This document shows, in pieces, positions 35,101 through 45,788 of a DNA stretch of 64,000 nt. Both the position numbers and the translations under genes were made by a program. Numbering within the stretch: position 1 is the first letter of the stretch; the number at the start of each line of letters is the position of its first letter. A model generated the notes under the pieces. That model had not been told where the DNA came from and searched no databases. It saw only the letters and a list, made by a program, of their open reading frames with translations. The stretch covers positions 31,203,248 through 31,267,247 of the forward strand of contig CAIIXF020000003.1 in the NCBI GenBank assembly GCA_903813345.2. The letters run 5' to 3'. The DNA comes from Owenia fusiformis. Lineage: Eukaryota; Annelida; Polychaeta; Sabellida; Oweniidae.

Positions 35101-38100
35101 TCGACTGGGTACCAAGTTTGAACCCAGCATGGAGGATTTACTACCCAGTACCCGGTTTTTTCTACAAATTCTATCTAGAAAAGTAACCTCATTTCCTATA
35201 ATTTGATGTAGATTAATAGAACCCCTATATCATGGGCTTTCAATTGAAAGCCCATGCCTACAGTATATGAATAGGTACATTTTAAAATATAACATTATGG
35301 GGGTAAGCGTTTCATAGTTGGTCACGACGCCAGAAGTGCAAAGTATTGTTCCGAATTTTTGAATTTCGTGTTAGATTACGGTACTCACACCTGAAGCATG
35401 GTTTTTGTTTTTGATAAATTACATTGAAGTATAATAATATTCCTGTGCGTATTTTGTGAAATTGTGTTGACGTTTATTTAAGTTACAATGTAACGGTGCA
35501 TTATATTTGATTAATCAGTATCTGAAAGTTTGATTTAAGTACTTTTACACGCTTTTACATTAGTCCCAATCACGCAAATCCCTTGAATGTCCCGGGACAT
35601 CCTGCAAATTTAGGTGGATGTCCCGCGAAATCCCGCAAATTTAGGGCACTTTGTCTAAAAAATCTGTCCCTCTATGAAGTTTTTGGTGGTACCCCTGTTA
35701 ACTGTCCCGCAATTAGGGTGTTTGTCCCTCGAATGGTCCCGCGAAATCCCGCGAATTTGATAAAAAAAATTGGCCTATTAGCACAATCACGCAAATCCCT
35801 TAAATGTCCCGCGAAATCCCACGAATTTAGTAGATGTCCCGCAAAATCCCGCAAATTTTGGGCACTTGGTCTAAAAAATCTGTCCCGCGAGAAAATCTTT
35901 AGGGGTTGACAGTACTGTACTAGGGTCGTACACACTTGCCGGTTGTAAATTGAGGGAAATGCTTTCCTGGCCTGTTTAGGCAACCAAAATCACACAAATT
36001 ATGTATTAGAATATGCTCTTCATCGATAATGTAGTTAATCCTACCTTACACACGTCAAACGCTTGATAATTGAAGAAGTATAAGAATTTTTCTGGAAACA
36101 AATTTTTTCCCCATGTGTAGATGCATTCTGGGTAATGATTGTGTAAAAGTAAAACTCTAGGTGAAGCGAAAAACGAAATTACAATAAATAACGGCATCCA
36201 TATTGAGATCGAGATTTCAACTCGAAAAAGTTTATCATCGTCTTATGACAATTGAATCGCCTTCTCAGACACCAAGGAGGGTGAAGAAATCGAAAACAGA
36301 TATGTTGGTAATAAATAATTACGATTTCGTTTTGGTTGCATGGTTTCACATTTAGACTGTATTCAGTGACCTTGAGTGACCTTGAGAGCCATATTGGAAA
36401 TTGGTTCAAACATATACGAAAATGATTACATTTCTTCAATTATCAAGTGTTTCCTGTGTTTAAGGTAAGATTTAATACATTCTAGTTGAAGCATTGGATC
36501 CATTATCTTATCTGTGTAACTTTTGTTGGGCATAGAGGGCAGAAAAGCATTTACCGCAATATACGGGGCTTAATATCCTCGACGCAAATGTTGAAAACAA
36601 AAATAAAAAACAAACATCAAAATCGTCAAAAAGAAACGTGAAACAACAACATTAAGTCGAGTTCACTTGACTACTCCATGTTGTGCAAAACCTGATTACA
36701 GTACGCCAGCTATATAATTTCAGAAGATGTAAGAGTAAGAAGGACTTACGATGTAGCATATCAGTTATTGCCAATAAGGTATTGGTGTATGACTTCATTA
36801 TGATGGTACTTACGTAGACTTTCCACTGCTGGTGCTATTCTCAAATCTATCTTGTGATCAACCCCGGCCTAAAAGTAAATTGAAGCAAATATATCTCTCT
36901 CAATAAACGTCAAATACAGGGTGGCGGGCCATATGATGGGATCATAAAGAAACACAAAAATTACAAAATAATACACAGTATGGAGGTCAATCTTCACGTT
37001 TTAAGAGAATTTGTACGTCTCCGTGCAATACTAAGAGTCCAGGGATTATTGTCCTCCTTATAATTGATTTTCAAGGAACCTAATTATATCTATTTTTATA
37101 CTCAAATGGTCAAGTACGTAAATATTACGAAGGGAAAACTATATAACCCGTAGGACCAAACTTTACAACAAGTTTTCCGGGTACGAAGTTCCCACGTGTT
37201 CTCATACAAACGTGTAGCTTAACATCACTAGTGAGTGAATTATGTAACTGAATCATGAGAATAGTCTATGTAATATGCACTGAAGCCCGTAAATACTCCT
37301 GAAAATATTGCACTTATTGTTCAAGTGTTCAAACGGGTTTAGCTTAACATCACAAGTGAGTAAATTAATTTATTATGTAACTGAATCTTGAGAATAGTCT
37401 ATGTAATATGTTTACCTCTTTCCAAACCGGCACCCCGTACTTGGGATAGTCCATTGTGATATCACAAGCCACGACTTTACCGTCATCTGGGATAGCCAAG
37501 GCCACCGTTAATGCACTGAAGCCAGTATATACTCCTGAAAATATTGCACTTCTTGGTTAAGTGTTCATACGGGTCTAAACTGATTAGGACGTATTGAATG
37601 CTTATGAACGAGTGAGCAAAAATATAGCTATCACACCAAACTAGTTGCCATCGCGTTCTTTAAAACTTTGCCGAACTATGTGCGAACGGAATGAACGTAG
37701 CTGCAACTTTCTACGGTCTATTTACGAACTTCAGGGACGTGCTCGGACGAGAAGATGATTTAGAATTTGGATCATTTCAAAATTCGATGGCGACCATATC
37801 GATATCGTTCTGTAATTAGATCGTGTGACAACGTACTTCAAACGAGATTACATACAAGAGTAGGAATAGGAACGTAATTGCCATACTTCGACCCTATTAG
37901 GGGCGCGTTAACGTCAATTTCAGTATGTTCATACAGTCATGGTGCGAACTGGCCGAACTGCGAATGAGATGGACGTATTAAAGACTGTAAGTGATCGATG
38001 TAGCTAATTATTTAGACATATTTCCCGACAACAACGAGATTTAGCCCGTTTTACGACTTTTTTATAAGACTGGAAAGAACGGTTGAGATCTAGTCTTGTG

Positions 38101-40765
38101 CGCTATGGGGGAGGGGGAGAGGGGGTAGCGTTGACTCTTGGACTCTGCATGGACTGAGATTAAAAATGGATGAAGTATTTTTTGTTTTGAAATGTTTTCT
38201 ATAAAATCATAACCTATCATGCCGATGTGCATGGGTTCTCTTCGTACTTACCTACGTCTATAGTCTTCTTGGCTCCCATGCTCATTAACACATTGTGTAT
38301 TAGTTGCATTTCAAGGCTGTCTGAAAGCATCCGACGGCGTGGGACAGAATCTGTAATCTACATGAAATAAACAGTCAGTTCTGATTAATAATTCCATCCC
38401 GGATTTTTAAGTGAATTTTAACACCATATTTAACAAAATTACGGATACTGGGATATGTGATCCTCGTAACATTTTACCCTGGCTTATCAGAAAATACCGG
38501 GGAGAATTGCTTACTTGCATGTTATACCGTATTTTCTATGGAATGAGTTTTTGTACTCGTACGTCCACAATTTGTGGTAAATAAATCCATTCAGTTTTGT
38601 TGATTTTAATAACTACCTTTATTAATTTTTCCTGAGCTGGATGAAGAGGTTGTAAGTGAGATTGTATATACTCAGCGACAGGGTTGTCTTTATTGTTTCT
38701 GCTGTTCAACTTCAGCGCTTTCGATTCATACTTTGCTTTTCGTCTTGCTTGAAATAAAAGAGAACATATCGTGACGCAAATTAATTAATTGCCTTTAAAG
38801 CTGGAAACGTTTTTTTTAAACCGTCCTGTACCTTTGGTATGACTCGGGCGTGGTGAATGATTCATGCAATGTTTGGTTTTTGGACATTTAATTCACGGGT
38901 GCAGGAGTCAAATAGGCAAAGCTAACTAAAGATTGTATTTTGTTTGATAGTTTATGACTTCAGTACATATAGGCCTATATATAGATGCGTAAATATACTT
39001 ATATAATTTGAAAATAATTGAACTTAACATTTAAAAATAATCTGCAATAGTATAGTTTCCATATAGCTTTTGAAATCTCAGAGATTTTAAGAGACTTGCA
39101 TATTAGACCTCTAATGACTTACATTACCTTCTTTTAAATGGCATATTTGAATTTAGTGAAATGTTTTCTCCTCAAATTGCTTTGATTTACACAGTTATGT
39201 TATTCGAATAATTTTCTATGACATTTAAAAAAAACTTGGGCCAAATATTCATAGATGCAATGCTAAAATTCTTTAAACGAAGCGTGGATTACTTGTCTGT
39301 CAATCAACATTTGCATGTTTAATCACAACATGTACATAAACAGGGTCATCATGTGGTATATTATTCAAGTTTTATAATACCGATTCAACTAACACACTTA
39401 TTGATAAATCATGAAATTATGAGCATGTACAAGTGAATGGAACTCTAGCCAAAATTTAAAGCTGAATAAAAGATGGCAGCACTAGATTTCATTGATTTTT
39501 TTGCTATTTAGAAACTGATTCAAATTGCAATCAAGATGATTGGCTGTATATTCTAGGAATTATAGATGGCTTTCATTGTACCCCCCTTAAAGTCATATCA
39601 ATGGGGTAGAAGTCTGCATACCGTAGTAACCGGTAAACCAACACTGATGAAACTTTCCATGATAGTCAAACATAATGATGTGAATAATACCCGTTAATTT
39701 CAGGACAAATGGTTATTTATTTTCTTCAAAAATTTGAACACAAATAAAGAATTCTTTGGAAAAGTGCCACGTCCCCTTTCTAAATTTATTTGCATTGCCA
39801 TATAATCATCAGCAATAGATCCCACTATGTGGATAAGATAAAACAGCAGTTGATTTAATATTATCAAACATACTCTGAATAAGTTTTCTAAAATGTTTTC
39901 ATGGTGATTCTTCCCAATGTCATGAAAATAGTATGTGTTTTGTCTCATGGGGTGTCTTATATTTTGACGAAAATGTGTACATATGTTAACATATGATCTC
40001 CGTTACCATAGCAACCAGTTGATCAACTTTAATGAAACTTGTCATAATGGTAAGACATGATAAGTAGATGATTACCTGTAAATATCAAGATGATTGGCTT
40101 TATATTCTAGAAATTATATATGGCTTTCCTAGTACCCCCCTTAAAATTACACCAGGGGTGCATATTTCCAAAACGCTGAAAAATTAAACACCAATGCTTT
40201 GAGAATCAACTTAGAATAATAAACCACAAATAACCTACATATTGCCATTTTGCAAAACCACTTTTACACCACGCTCATCCAGTACATGTATGTTCATAAA
40301 CCGTTGTCATTTCTGTTCATGAATTTCAATATGTATGGTGCAGAAATGGGAAGAGGACGTTCCGAGGAAAAAGAAAATCCTTTGTACTCTCTATGGGACG
40401 TTGTGGCTTATTTGATGTAGGGTAATTGCATAATCTTCACTTGGGCTACCGCTCTCGTCGAAGTCTCATCCACAAATCATTGATCTTTGGGGTTAAGGTA
40501 AGTGTATATGTTCGGAATTTTAATGCAATATTCTTTCCACTCTTTTCTAGGTACATTAGTGCACTCTTTGTGCAAAACTGAAAGATGTAGACAATGTGGG
40601 GAAGGGATGATTGATATTTGAAAAAGAACATGTGACTCTATGGAGGATTGAATCAAAATTCCGAGCATATAGACTTACCTTAACTAACGTACCTATAACG
40701 TATCCCACTGCAGCTCCCACCACTGCCAAAGTCCCTGCAGCCACAGCACTGGTCTTTGCATCCAT
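32167..40765 (-). CDS. COMTD1: Catechol O-methyltransferase domain-containing protein 1-like, membrane-anchored SAM methyltransferase (256 aa)
   Basis: Seven exons on the minus strand: 40693-40765, 38617-38747, 38252-38357, 37416-37534, 36814-36868, 33374-33507 and 32167-32319. They total 771 nt with consistent phases (1,0,1,0,1,0). The N-terminus (residues 1-24) is a hydrophobic anchor, AGTLAVVGAAVGYVIA, followed by Arg-Arg-Lys. The Rossmann methyltransferase domain shows motif I TIDVGVYTGFSALTVALAIP (about residues 100-119), the metal-binding FIDADK (Asp179), LLRPGGLMALDN (Asp205, Asn206) and a C-terminal GDGTTMAF. These match class I cation-dependent O-methyltransferases of the COMT/CCoAOMT type, and length and anchor match COMTD1. 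Family members transfer methyl from SAM to catechol-like hydroxyls. The substrate is unknown here. For exon 1 I used donor ATAG/GTACGT because only it keeps phase with exon 2. A second GTAAGT 14 bp on does not. Intron 6 carries nested transposons. Confidence 0.93.
32940..33245 (-). repeat. SINE-like repeat, copy 2 (COMTD1 intron 6)
   Basis: On the minus strand GCTATGGCTCAGTGACAGAG (A-box-like) and GGCCCCGGGTCCAATTTCC (B-box-like) are followed by a body and the tail shared with 27340 and 57640 (reverse complement of TGTCACCACCTCTCATTTG). Confidence 0.65.
34293..35171. mobile_element. Fold-back element with ~330-bp arms and 10-bp target duplication TATCTAGAAA (Mutator-like)
   Basis: The left arm 34293-34626 and right arm 34846-35171 are inverted copies (for example GTAGTAAATCCTCCATGCTG against CAGCATGGAGGATTTACTAC) around a 219-bp loop. 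TATCTAGAAA flanks it at 34283-34292 and 35172-35181. Long arms plus a 9-10-bp target duplication fit Mutator-like elements. It is inserted inside the element at 33882-35917. Confidence 0.85.
35231..35256. repeat. Perfect 26-bp palindrome (CATGGGCTTTCAA hairpin family)
   Basis: CATGGGCTTTCAA is followed directly by its reverse complement. Relatives with spacers lie at 43179-43236, 43366-43395 and 43673-43708. Confidence 0.85.
37215..37415 (-). repeat. Tandem copy of the exon 4 region of COMTD1 with the exon body deleted
   Basis: Positions 37275-37340 copy the exon 4 acceptor region and first ~20 exon bases (37510-37578). Positions 37215-37274 copy the start of intron 4 (37339-37412). The copy is joined at an ATG where the original has donor plus most of the exon, so it reads as a tandem duplication followed by an internal deletion between short ATG repeats. 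Confidence 0.8.
39535..40160. repeat. Two diverged direct copies of a dispersed repeat in COMTD1 intron 1
   Basis: CAAGATGATTGGCT.TATATTCTAG and GTACCCCCCTTAAA occur at about 39532-39595 and again at about 40085-40145, with related upstream sequence (TGATGAAACTT/TAATGAAACTT). Confidence 0.6.
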
Positions 40766-40977
40766 ACTTATTATGCTGTTATGCGTTCACGTAGACAGTG
40801 ATAAATTCCCTTTAGAACTGTTCAGTGTTCACAGATGATCGTGGTCTGTAGTACAGAGTGTCGGTTGCTGTAAAGCCGATAAACAAATACACTGGTATCA
40901 CAATCTGCAAACAATGTGCAATTATATAATATTAATTCTTCCAATGGCTGTCTATATCAGACCTAAGACTAACAGAC

Positions 40978-41092
40978 ACAGTCGGTATGCAGATTGATTT
41001 GACAAGCCCAAATCATGATCTATACTATAAAGGTAGACTTATGATTTGGGCTTGCCCCAAATCATAACTGCATATAGGCATACTGACTGTGA
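40978..41092. repeat. Short inverted-repeat element
   Basis: CACAGTCGGTATGC and AGCCCAAATCAT on the left are matched by ATGATTTGGGCT and GCATACTGACTGTG on the right. Total length is about 115 bp. It lies just upstream of the COMTD1 gene. Confidence 0.6.
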
Positions 41093-41475
41093 TATCAGAA
41101 TGAGACACCGAGCCGTAAAGGCAAAGACAATTCCTATGTAAAGTGTGTCATAGAATGTATATTTTACTGAGACACAAATCACGATTCACCATGTATACAA
41201 AACAACACGTTTACTTGTTTTCTATGATAAACGTAAATAAAAACGATAAATATATAGTCCTCTATACAGGTAGTCTGTCAACAGCCATTGTAAGAAATCA
41301 ATTCAAATAACAAATATATTTGTGCAAACATGGATACAACATACAGACAACAAATATATAAATTCATACACAGCTTGTGTATAGAAAATACAACGAGTAA
41401 TTAGAACAGTGTACTTCATATAACAAATATCATACAATTATATAAATGTCCGGCAGTATGATCATCTACAATATT

Positions 41476-42632
41476 TGGCGATTTAATTTAGCGAATTGAA
41501 AAAATCCACCAATTTCAGATCTATTTGGAAATCTCCGGGAATTTTACCCTGCGCGCAGAGTCTAGTTAAAGAGAGAATCAGAGATAGCGAGCAGGCCCAA
41601 CAAAAAATTGTTTCAATTTTAGAATATTTCTGGCACATATAATTCCTTGTCATGTCTATTTTCTAAAAATCCCCAAAGTGCACACTTTATTTAAGGAAAA
41701 CTAAAGATTTTTACAATAATGTATTATTTTTCTATAAGAATGGTTAGGCCATAAGAAGTAGATCCTCTGTTTTGCGTCCCCTTGCTTGCACGATTTTGAG
41801 TAAATCAGAAAAAACACATCCAAATAGCAATCACAAGGGTCTGAAAGTACCATCGCATTTCAGAATCAGATGAAATGGCGGATAATTTGATGTGCGTCAA
41901 AATTGACAGTGTTATAATTATTTGACATACATTGTGTTTTTTCTTATTTTTTACCCTTGAATAATAGCTATATTTTTATATATTGTATAAAATGTATAGA
42001 TATGTGTTTGTAATCACTGCAAATTGGGATGTCATCCTTTTTTATGCCCCTCAAATGTATATATTTCTCAGCAAACAAGTTCGTGTTTTTTTTCTTGAGT
42101 TTGTGTTTGTTTTCCTTGTACCCTTGCATGATTTGGATTTTGCCAGGACGCAAAACAAAGAATCTACTTCTTATGGCCTTACCATTCTTATTATTTGGGA
42201 GAATTTAAACATTTTCACCTATTTTTGCACTTTGAATCCATAATAACTTCACCAATTTAGAACATATCGTGAATCTTTTGGGAGATATTGTATTTGAGAT
42301 TGTAAGGAATAGATTGGTGGGTCAATCATACATATTGCTTGTAATTTTGTCATCCCTATAGATCTGATTCTGCCTTTAAACTACGAAGACGAAGCTCTTT
42401 TTTAAGAAGTGAAGTCAAACGAATGCAAAGGGTACGGGAATTTGTATTGAAAACAAATAATGATCATTCATCATAAGGTACTGTACACATACTAAACACT
42501 GCATGAAATGGTTATCTCCAGGTCCGAGGAAAACTTAGCACAGTCCTGCATCCGCCAAATTGGCCGATAACATTTAAAATTGAACAAATCTGAAAAATTA
42601 AGTACCGTCAAATTAAGTGCATCTACAGTATG
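41476..42632. mobile_element. Diverged relative of the 49507-49973 element, interrupted by a second inverted-repeat element
   Basis: The left part (TTTGGCGATTTAATTTAGCG, CTCCGGGAATTTTACC) and right part (CCGCCAAATTGGCCGATAA, ATTAAGTGCATCTACAG followed by TA) match the two ends of the element at 49507-49973. Positions 41735-42192 form a separate inverted-repeat insertion. Confidence 0.5.
41735..42192. mobile_element. Inverted-repeat element, ~458 bp
   Basis: Left TAAGAATGGTTAGGCCATAA and GAAGTAGATCCTCTGTTTTG pair with right CAAAACAAAGAATCTACTTC and TTATGGCCTTACCATTCTTA. No coding capacity is seen. Confidence 0.75.
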
Positions 42633-42845
42633 CAAATATTGGATGTTGACTCAGACTCACCTGGTTTTGAATCATCATTAAATTCATTGATTCATGGGCT
42701 AAAGGGTGCATCAAAGGACGGTAAAAGTTAAATAAAGTAATAAAGAGGGCATGCCAATCAATCTAGGTTACAAATAGGATTCTATTGAGCTGCCATCTTT
42801 ATATCGGCCAAAAATCGACTAATATTGAAATGTATGATTTGATTA

Positions 42846-43036
42846 CAAGGAGGATTGGCTCCCAGAGTGCACCACCGATATTCTGTCCCATATATGGTAG
42901 CGTGACCTTTGACCTTGTTGACACGTGACAGGTTTCTTTAGCACGGAAGCCATTTTGAAACCTGTGAGGTCAAATGTCACCGCTACCATATATGGGACAG
43001 AATATCGGTGGTGCATTCTGGGAGCCAATCCTCCTT
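42846..43036. mobile_element. Near-palindromic MITE, ~190 bp, with 10-bp target duplication GATTTGATTA
   Basis: Arms of about 70 bp (AAGGAGGATTGGCTCCCAGA and CATATATGGTAGCG on the left, inverted on the right) surround a short loop. GATTTGATTA flanks both ends (42836-42845 and 43037-43046). The duplication length fits Mutator-like elements. Confidence 0.88.
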
Positions 43037-43178
43037 GATTTGATTATCTCTACTGATTTCCTGTGGCTGCTAACCTGGCACTCATGTAGCGATTCTGGCA
43101 TTAGTAGAACAAGAATTTAAACGCGATTAAATTAAATGTCATTTCTTGCCGTTGGCTTATATAATTTTCACGTGGCCA

Positions 43179-43708
43179 CATGGGCTTTCGATTAGAAATT
43201 ATTAGTTGAAAGTTTCAATAAGAGTTGAAAGCCCATGTGTACATGTAGCCTAAGTAATGTTAAAGCTTCGTTATCCGGACACATCCCCGGGATCCTTACC
43301 TGGTTACTCTTGCACTGACCTTATATCATTAGCATAAGCCGACGGAAAAGTAGTATTAATTCTACCACGGGCTTTCAATTATTCTAGTTGCCCATGATTC
43401 TACTTTTCAAGTGGCCTGAGTATCATGTCCTAGACTAAGCCTAAATACACGAATTGGACTGATCACCATTCCCATGTTGTAGGTTGTTCATTTGTATTTA
43501 TTCTGACTCTAGTATTGCTTATCATGGTATTAGAAAACGACTTTGTTCAATATTCACAAAAGCCCATTGCATTGTGAGGTCCAGAACCTGTACATCCAAA
43601 GTCATTGCCTACAGCAGGTCCATACAATCAACAATAATTTATGAACGTCAAAACATTTTGCTTTGTTAAAACCATGGGCTTTCAACTAGATCTGATTGAA
43701 AGCCCATG
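43179..43708. repeat. Three hairpins of the CATGGGCTTTCAA family
   Basis: 43179-43236 (58 bp), 43366-43395 (30 bp, imperfect) and 43673-43708 (36 bp) each start with a CATGGGCTTTC-like arm and end with its inverse. See also the perfect palindrome at 35231-35256. Confidence 0.75.
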
Positions 43709-44792
43709 TTAAAACCTACCTCGAAACGTTTATTTACCTTGGCTTCCTGATTTCCAGTGTTTCACTGTTCCCAGTCTCCTAGGCCCATGAACTCATTCAG
43801 ACTTTCAAACAACCCAGATATAAGCCTACTTACATACCCTTTAAAACCACTTTCAAATATATCCACCACGTACAGTTACTGTAGTAAACGTTCCCTTGAA
43901 TTGTGAAATATATATAATGTGTAATTCGTATGGAAAACGTCGGTACCGCAACACGTCAATAGAAAACGTAGCTCAAACGTAAGATAAAACAATGGACAAA
44001 TTGAAATAATGTTGACCGAATCATGATGGGGTCATAGTGGCACGTGTTGGTGTTGTGAAATGCTGTATTAATCAACGTTTGTTTGGGAGATGTTAGTCTA
44101 TACAGGCTATACAGTGTATGAGATAAGCCACAAGCAGAATCAGAGCTATTATAGAGAGTGACAAAATATCGCAGGCAACAGGTAACACTGAGTAACGAGT
44201 TGATCTTCCAATGATACTCCATACAAACTGAAAACAGTGTATCCCCAAAAATATGTTATATATACAAGGTGAAGTTATGAAAGATTCAAAGTGCAAAAAT
44301 GGGGGAAAACCCGGGGGGAAAATGCGTAAGAAGGTAAGCAAACTTCTAGTCCAGCCACAAGCCTCTGTGACCCCCTCTCCTGTATTTGACCAAACACCTT
44401 TTCACACAGAGTTGGCAAGATGGCAAGCAAGGGCTTGGAGCTAGACTAGCGAACTTCAGGAATCAGACACGATTGCACTAAACGAAATTCTTGAAGATTG
44501 TACATCTACTTTGTGATGTGTGAGTTTCTGTGAAGAAAACCATTTGTGATTATATTCTAATTGATAGTTTAATTTCAAACAAATAAATATATGCAACCAT
44601 AATATGTGTAACAGCATGAACAGTATGGTATGCATTGCATGGAATGAAAATACGAAATTCTCAAAAGTTAATTGTGTCACGTGATCAAATTAGTTCAAAG
44701 ATGGCAACCAAGTGAAAAAAGTTTTTGTGGAGAATAGTCAGTATTATTTGTGTAATATTCCTCTTTGATCTCATCAGATTGCGGCCAAAATA

Positions 44793-45788
44793 ATGTCACA
44801 TTCCAGACTAGACAATCACGGGATGAAATCCAGTAGAAGTGAGTTCTTAGTTGGTGATAAAGTGAAGTTTAGACTCGAAAGAAAAATTGGCAGTGGAAGT
44901 TTTGGAGATATTTATTTGGCCACAAATACATCCAATGGTGAGCAGGTGGCAGTTAAATTAGAACAGACAAAAGCCAGACATCCTCAATTATTATACGAAA
45001 GCCGCTTATATAAAATACTCCAGGGAGGTGTTGGCATTCCACATGTACGATGGTTCGGCCAGGAGAGAGAATTCAATGTGCTTGTCATGGATTTACTCGG
45101 ACCAAGTCTCGAAGATCTTTATAACTTTTGCTCTAGACAGTTTACCATGAAAACAGTGCTGATGTTAGTTGATCAGATGATAAGTCGGATTGAATTTGTT
45201 CATAATAAGAACTTTATTCATCGAGATATAAAACCCGACAACTTCCTAATGGGGATTGGTCGTCATTGTAACAAAGTGTTCATTATCGATTTTGGCTTGG
45301 CGAAAAAATACCGGGATAGCCGCACCCGCCAACACATTCCATATAGAGAGGATAAAAATCTCACGGGTACTGCCCGTTATGCAAGCATCAATGCTCACTT
45401 GGGTGTGGAGCAATCTCGTCGTGATGACATGGAGTCGTTGGGTTATGTCCTCATGTACTTCAATCGTACTAATCTTCCCTGGCAGGGACTCAAGGCTGCC
45501 ACTAAGAAACAGAAATATGAGAAAATTAGTGAGAAAAAGATGTCAACCCCAGTAGAAGTTCTATGTAAAGGCTTCCCTGCTGAATTTGCAATGTATTTAA
45601 ACTATTGCCGTGGATTACGTTTCGAAGAGAGCCCAGATTACATGTACCTTCGTCAGCTTTTCCGTATTTTGTTTCGCACCTTGAACTATAATTACGATTA
45701 TGTCTATGATTGGACCATGCTTAAGCAAAGAGCTGCCCAAGTTGCACCTCCTTCAACTGCAGCTCATGCCACTGCTGGCCGTTTCTAA
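44793..45788 (+). CDS. CSNK1A1: Casein kinase I alpha, intronless copy 2 (331 aa)
   Basis: A complete single-exon CK1 alpha frame, paralogue of 21961-22950. The glycine loop [13 protein letters not shown], Lys55, HRDIKPDN (143-150), DFGLAKKY (166-173) and ASINAH are intact. The tail ends [13 protein letters not shown]. Over the kinase domain the two proteins are highly alike, while codon third positions differ widely. That suggests an old duplication under purifying selection. Unlike copy 1 it has Val in MLVDQMI and Phe in RWFGQE. The start is the first ATG of the open frame (44793) and aligns with copy 1. The 12-mer ATGGCAACCAAG lies exactly 92 bp upstream in both copies. The role is as for copy 1 (Wnt/Hedgehog and circadian substrates). 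AATAAA at 46137-46142 is a plausible poly(A) signal. Confidence 0.93.
   Translation: MSHSRLDNHGMKSSRSEFLVGDKVKFRLERKIGSGSFGDIYLATNTSNGEQVAVKLEQTKARHPQLLYESRLYKILQGGVGIPHVRWFGQEREFNVLVMDLLGPSLEDLYNFCSRQFTMKTVLMLVDQMISRIEFVHNKNFIHRDIKPDNFLMGIGRHCNKVFIIDFGLAKKYRDSRTRQHIPYREDKNLTGTARYASINAHLGVEQSRRDDMESLGYVLMYFNRTNLPWQGLKAATKKQKYEKISEKKMSTPVEVLCKGFPAEFAMYLNYCRGLRFEESPDYMYLRQLFRILFRTLNYNYDYVYDWTMLKQRAAQVAPPSTAAHATAGRF

Larger units (their letters stand above)
33882..35917. mobile_element. DNA transposon-like element with CAG...CTG ends and 6-bp target duplication TACTAG
   Basis: The left end CAGAGCTGTCAA and the right end, read inverted, CAGTACTGTCAA are flanked on both sides by TACTAG (33876-33881 and 35918-35923). 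Both subterminal regions are crowded with TCCCGCGAA-type motifs (33895-33990 and 35590-35890). No transposase frame is seen, so it is non-autonomous. The ends resemble hAT-type termini, but the 6-bp duplication leaves the superfamily open. It hosts the element at 34293-35171. Confidence 0.8.

Noticed and set aside
34334-35206. Several 70-110-aa open frames in COMTD1 intron 6 (also 35583-35983)
   Set aside because: They lie in the inverted arms and terminal motif arrays of DNA transposons, and mirror each other on both strands.
40671-40680. Alternative exon 1 donor AAG/GTAAGT of COMTD1
   Set aside because: It gives phase 0, while exon 2 from its best acceptor needs phase 1. The upstream ATAG/GTACGT site fits.
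44253-44444. 63-aa plus-strand frame before kinase copy 2, with a GTAAGC donor-like site inside
   Set aside because: Could be a 5' exon of something, but no matching acceptor or similarity was found. Too weak to call.
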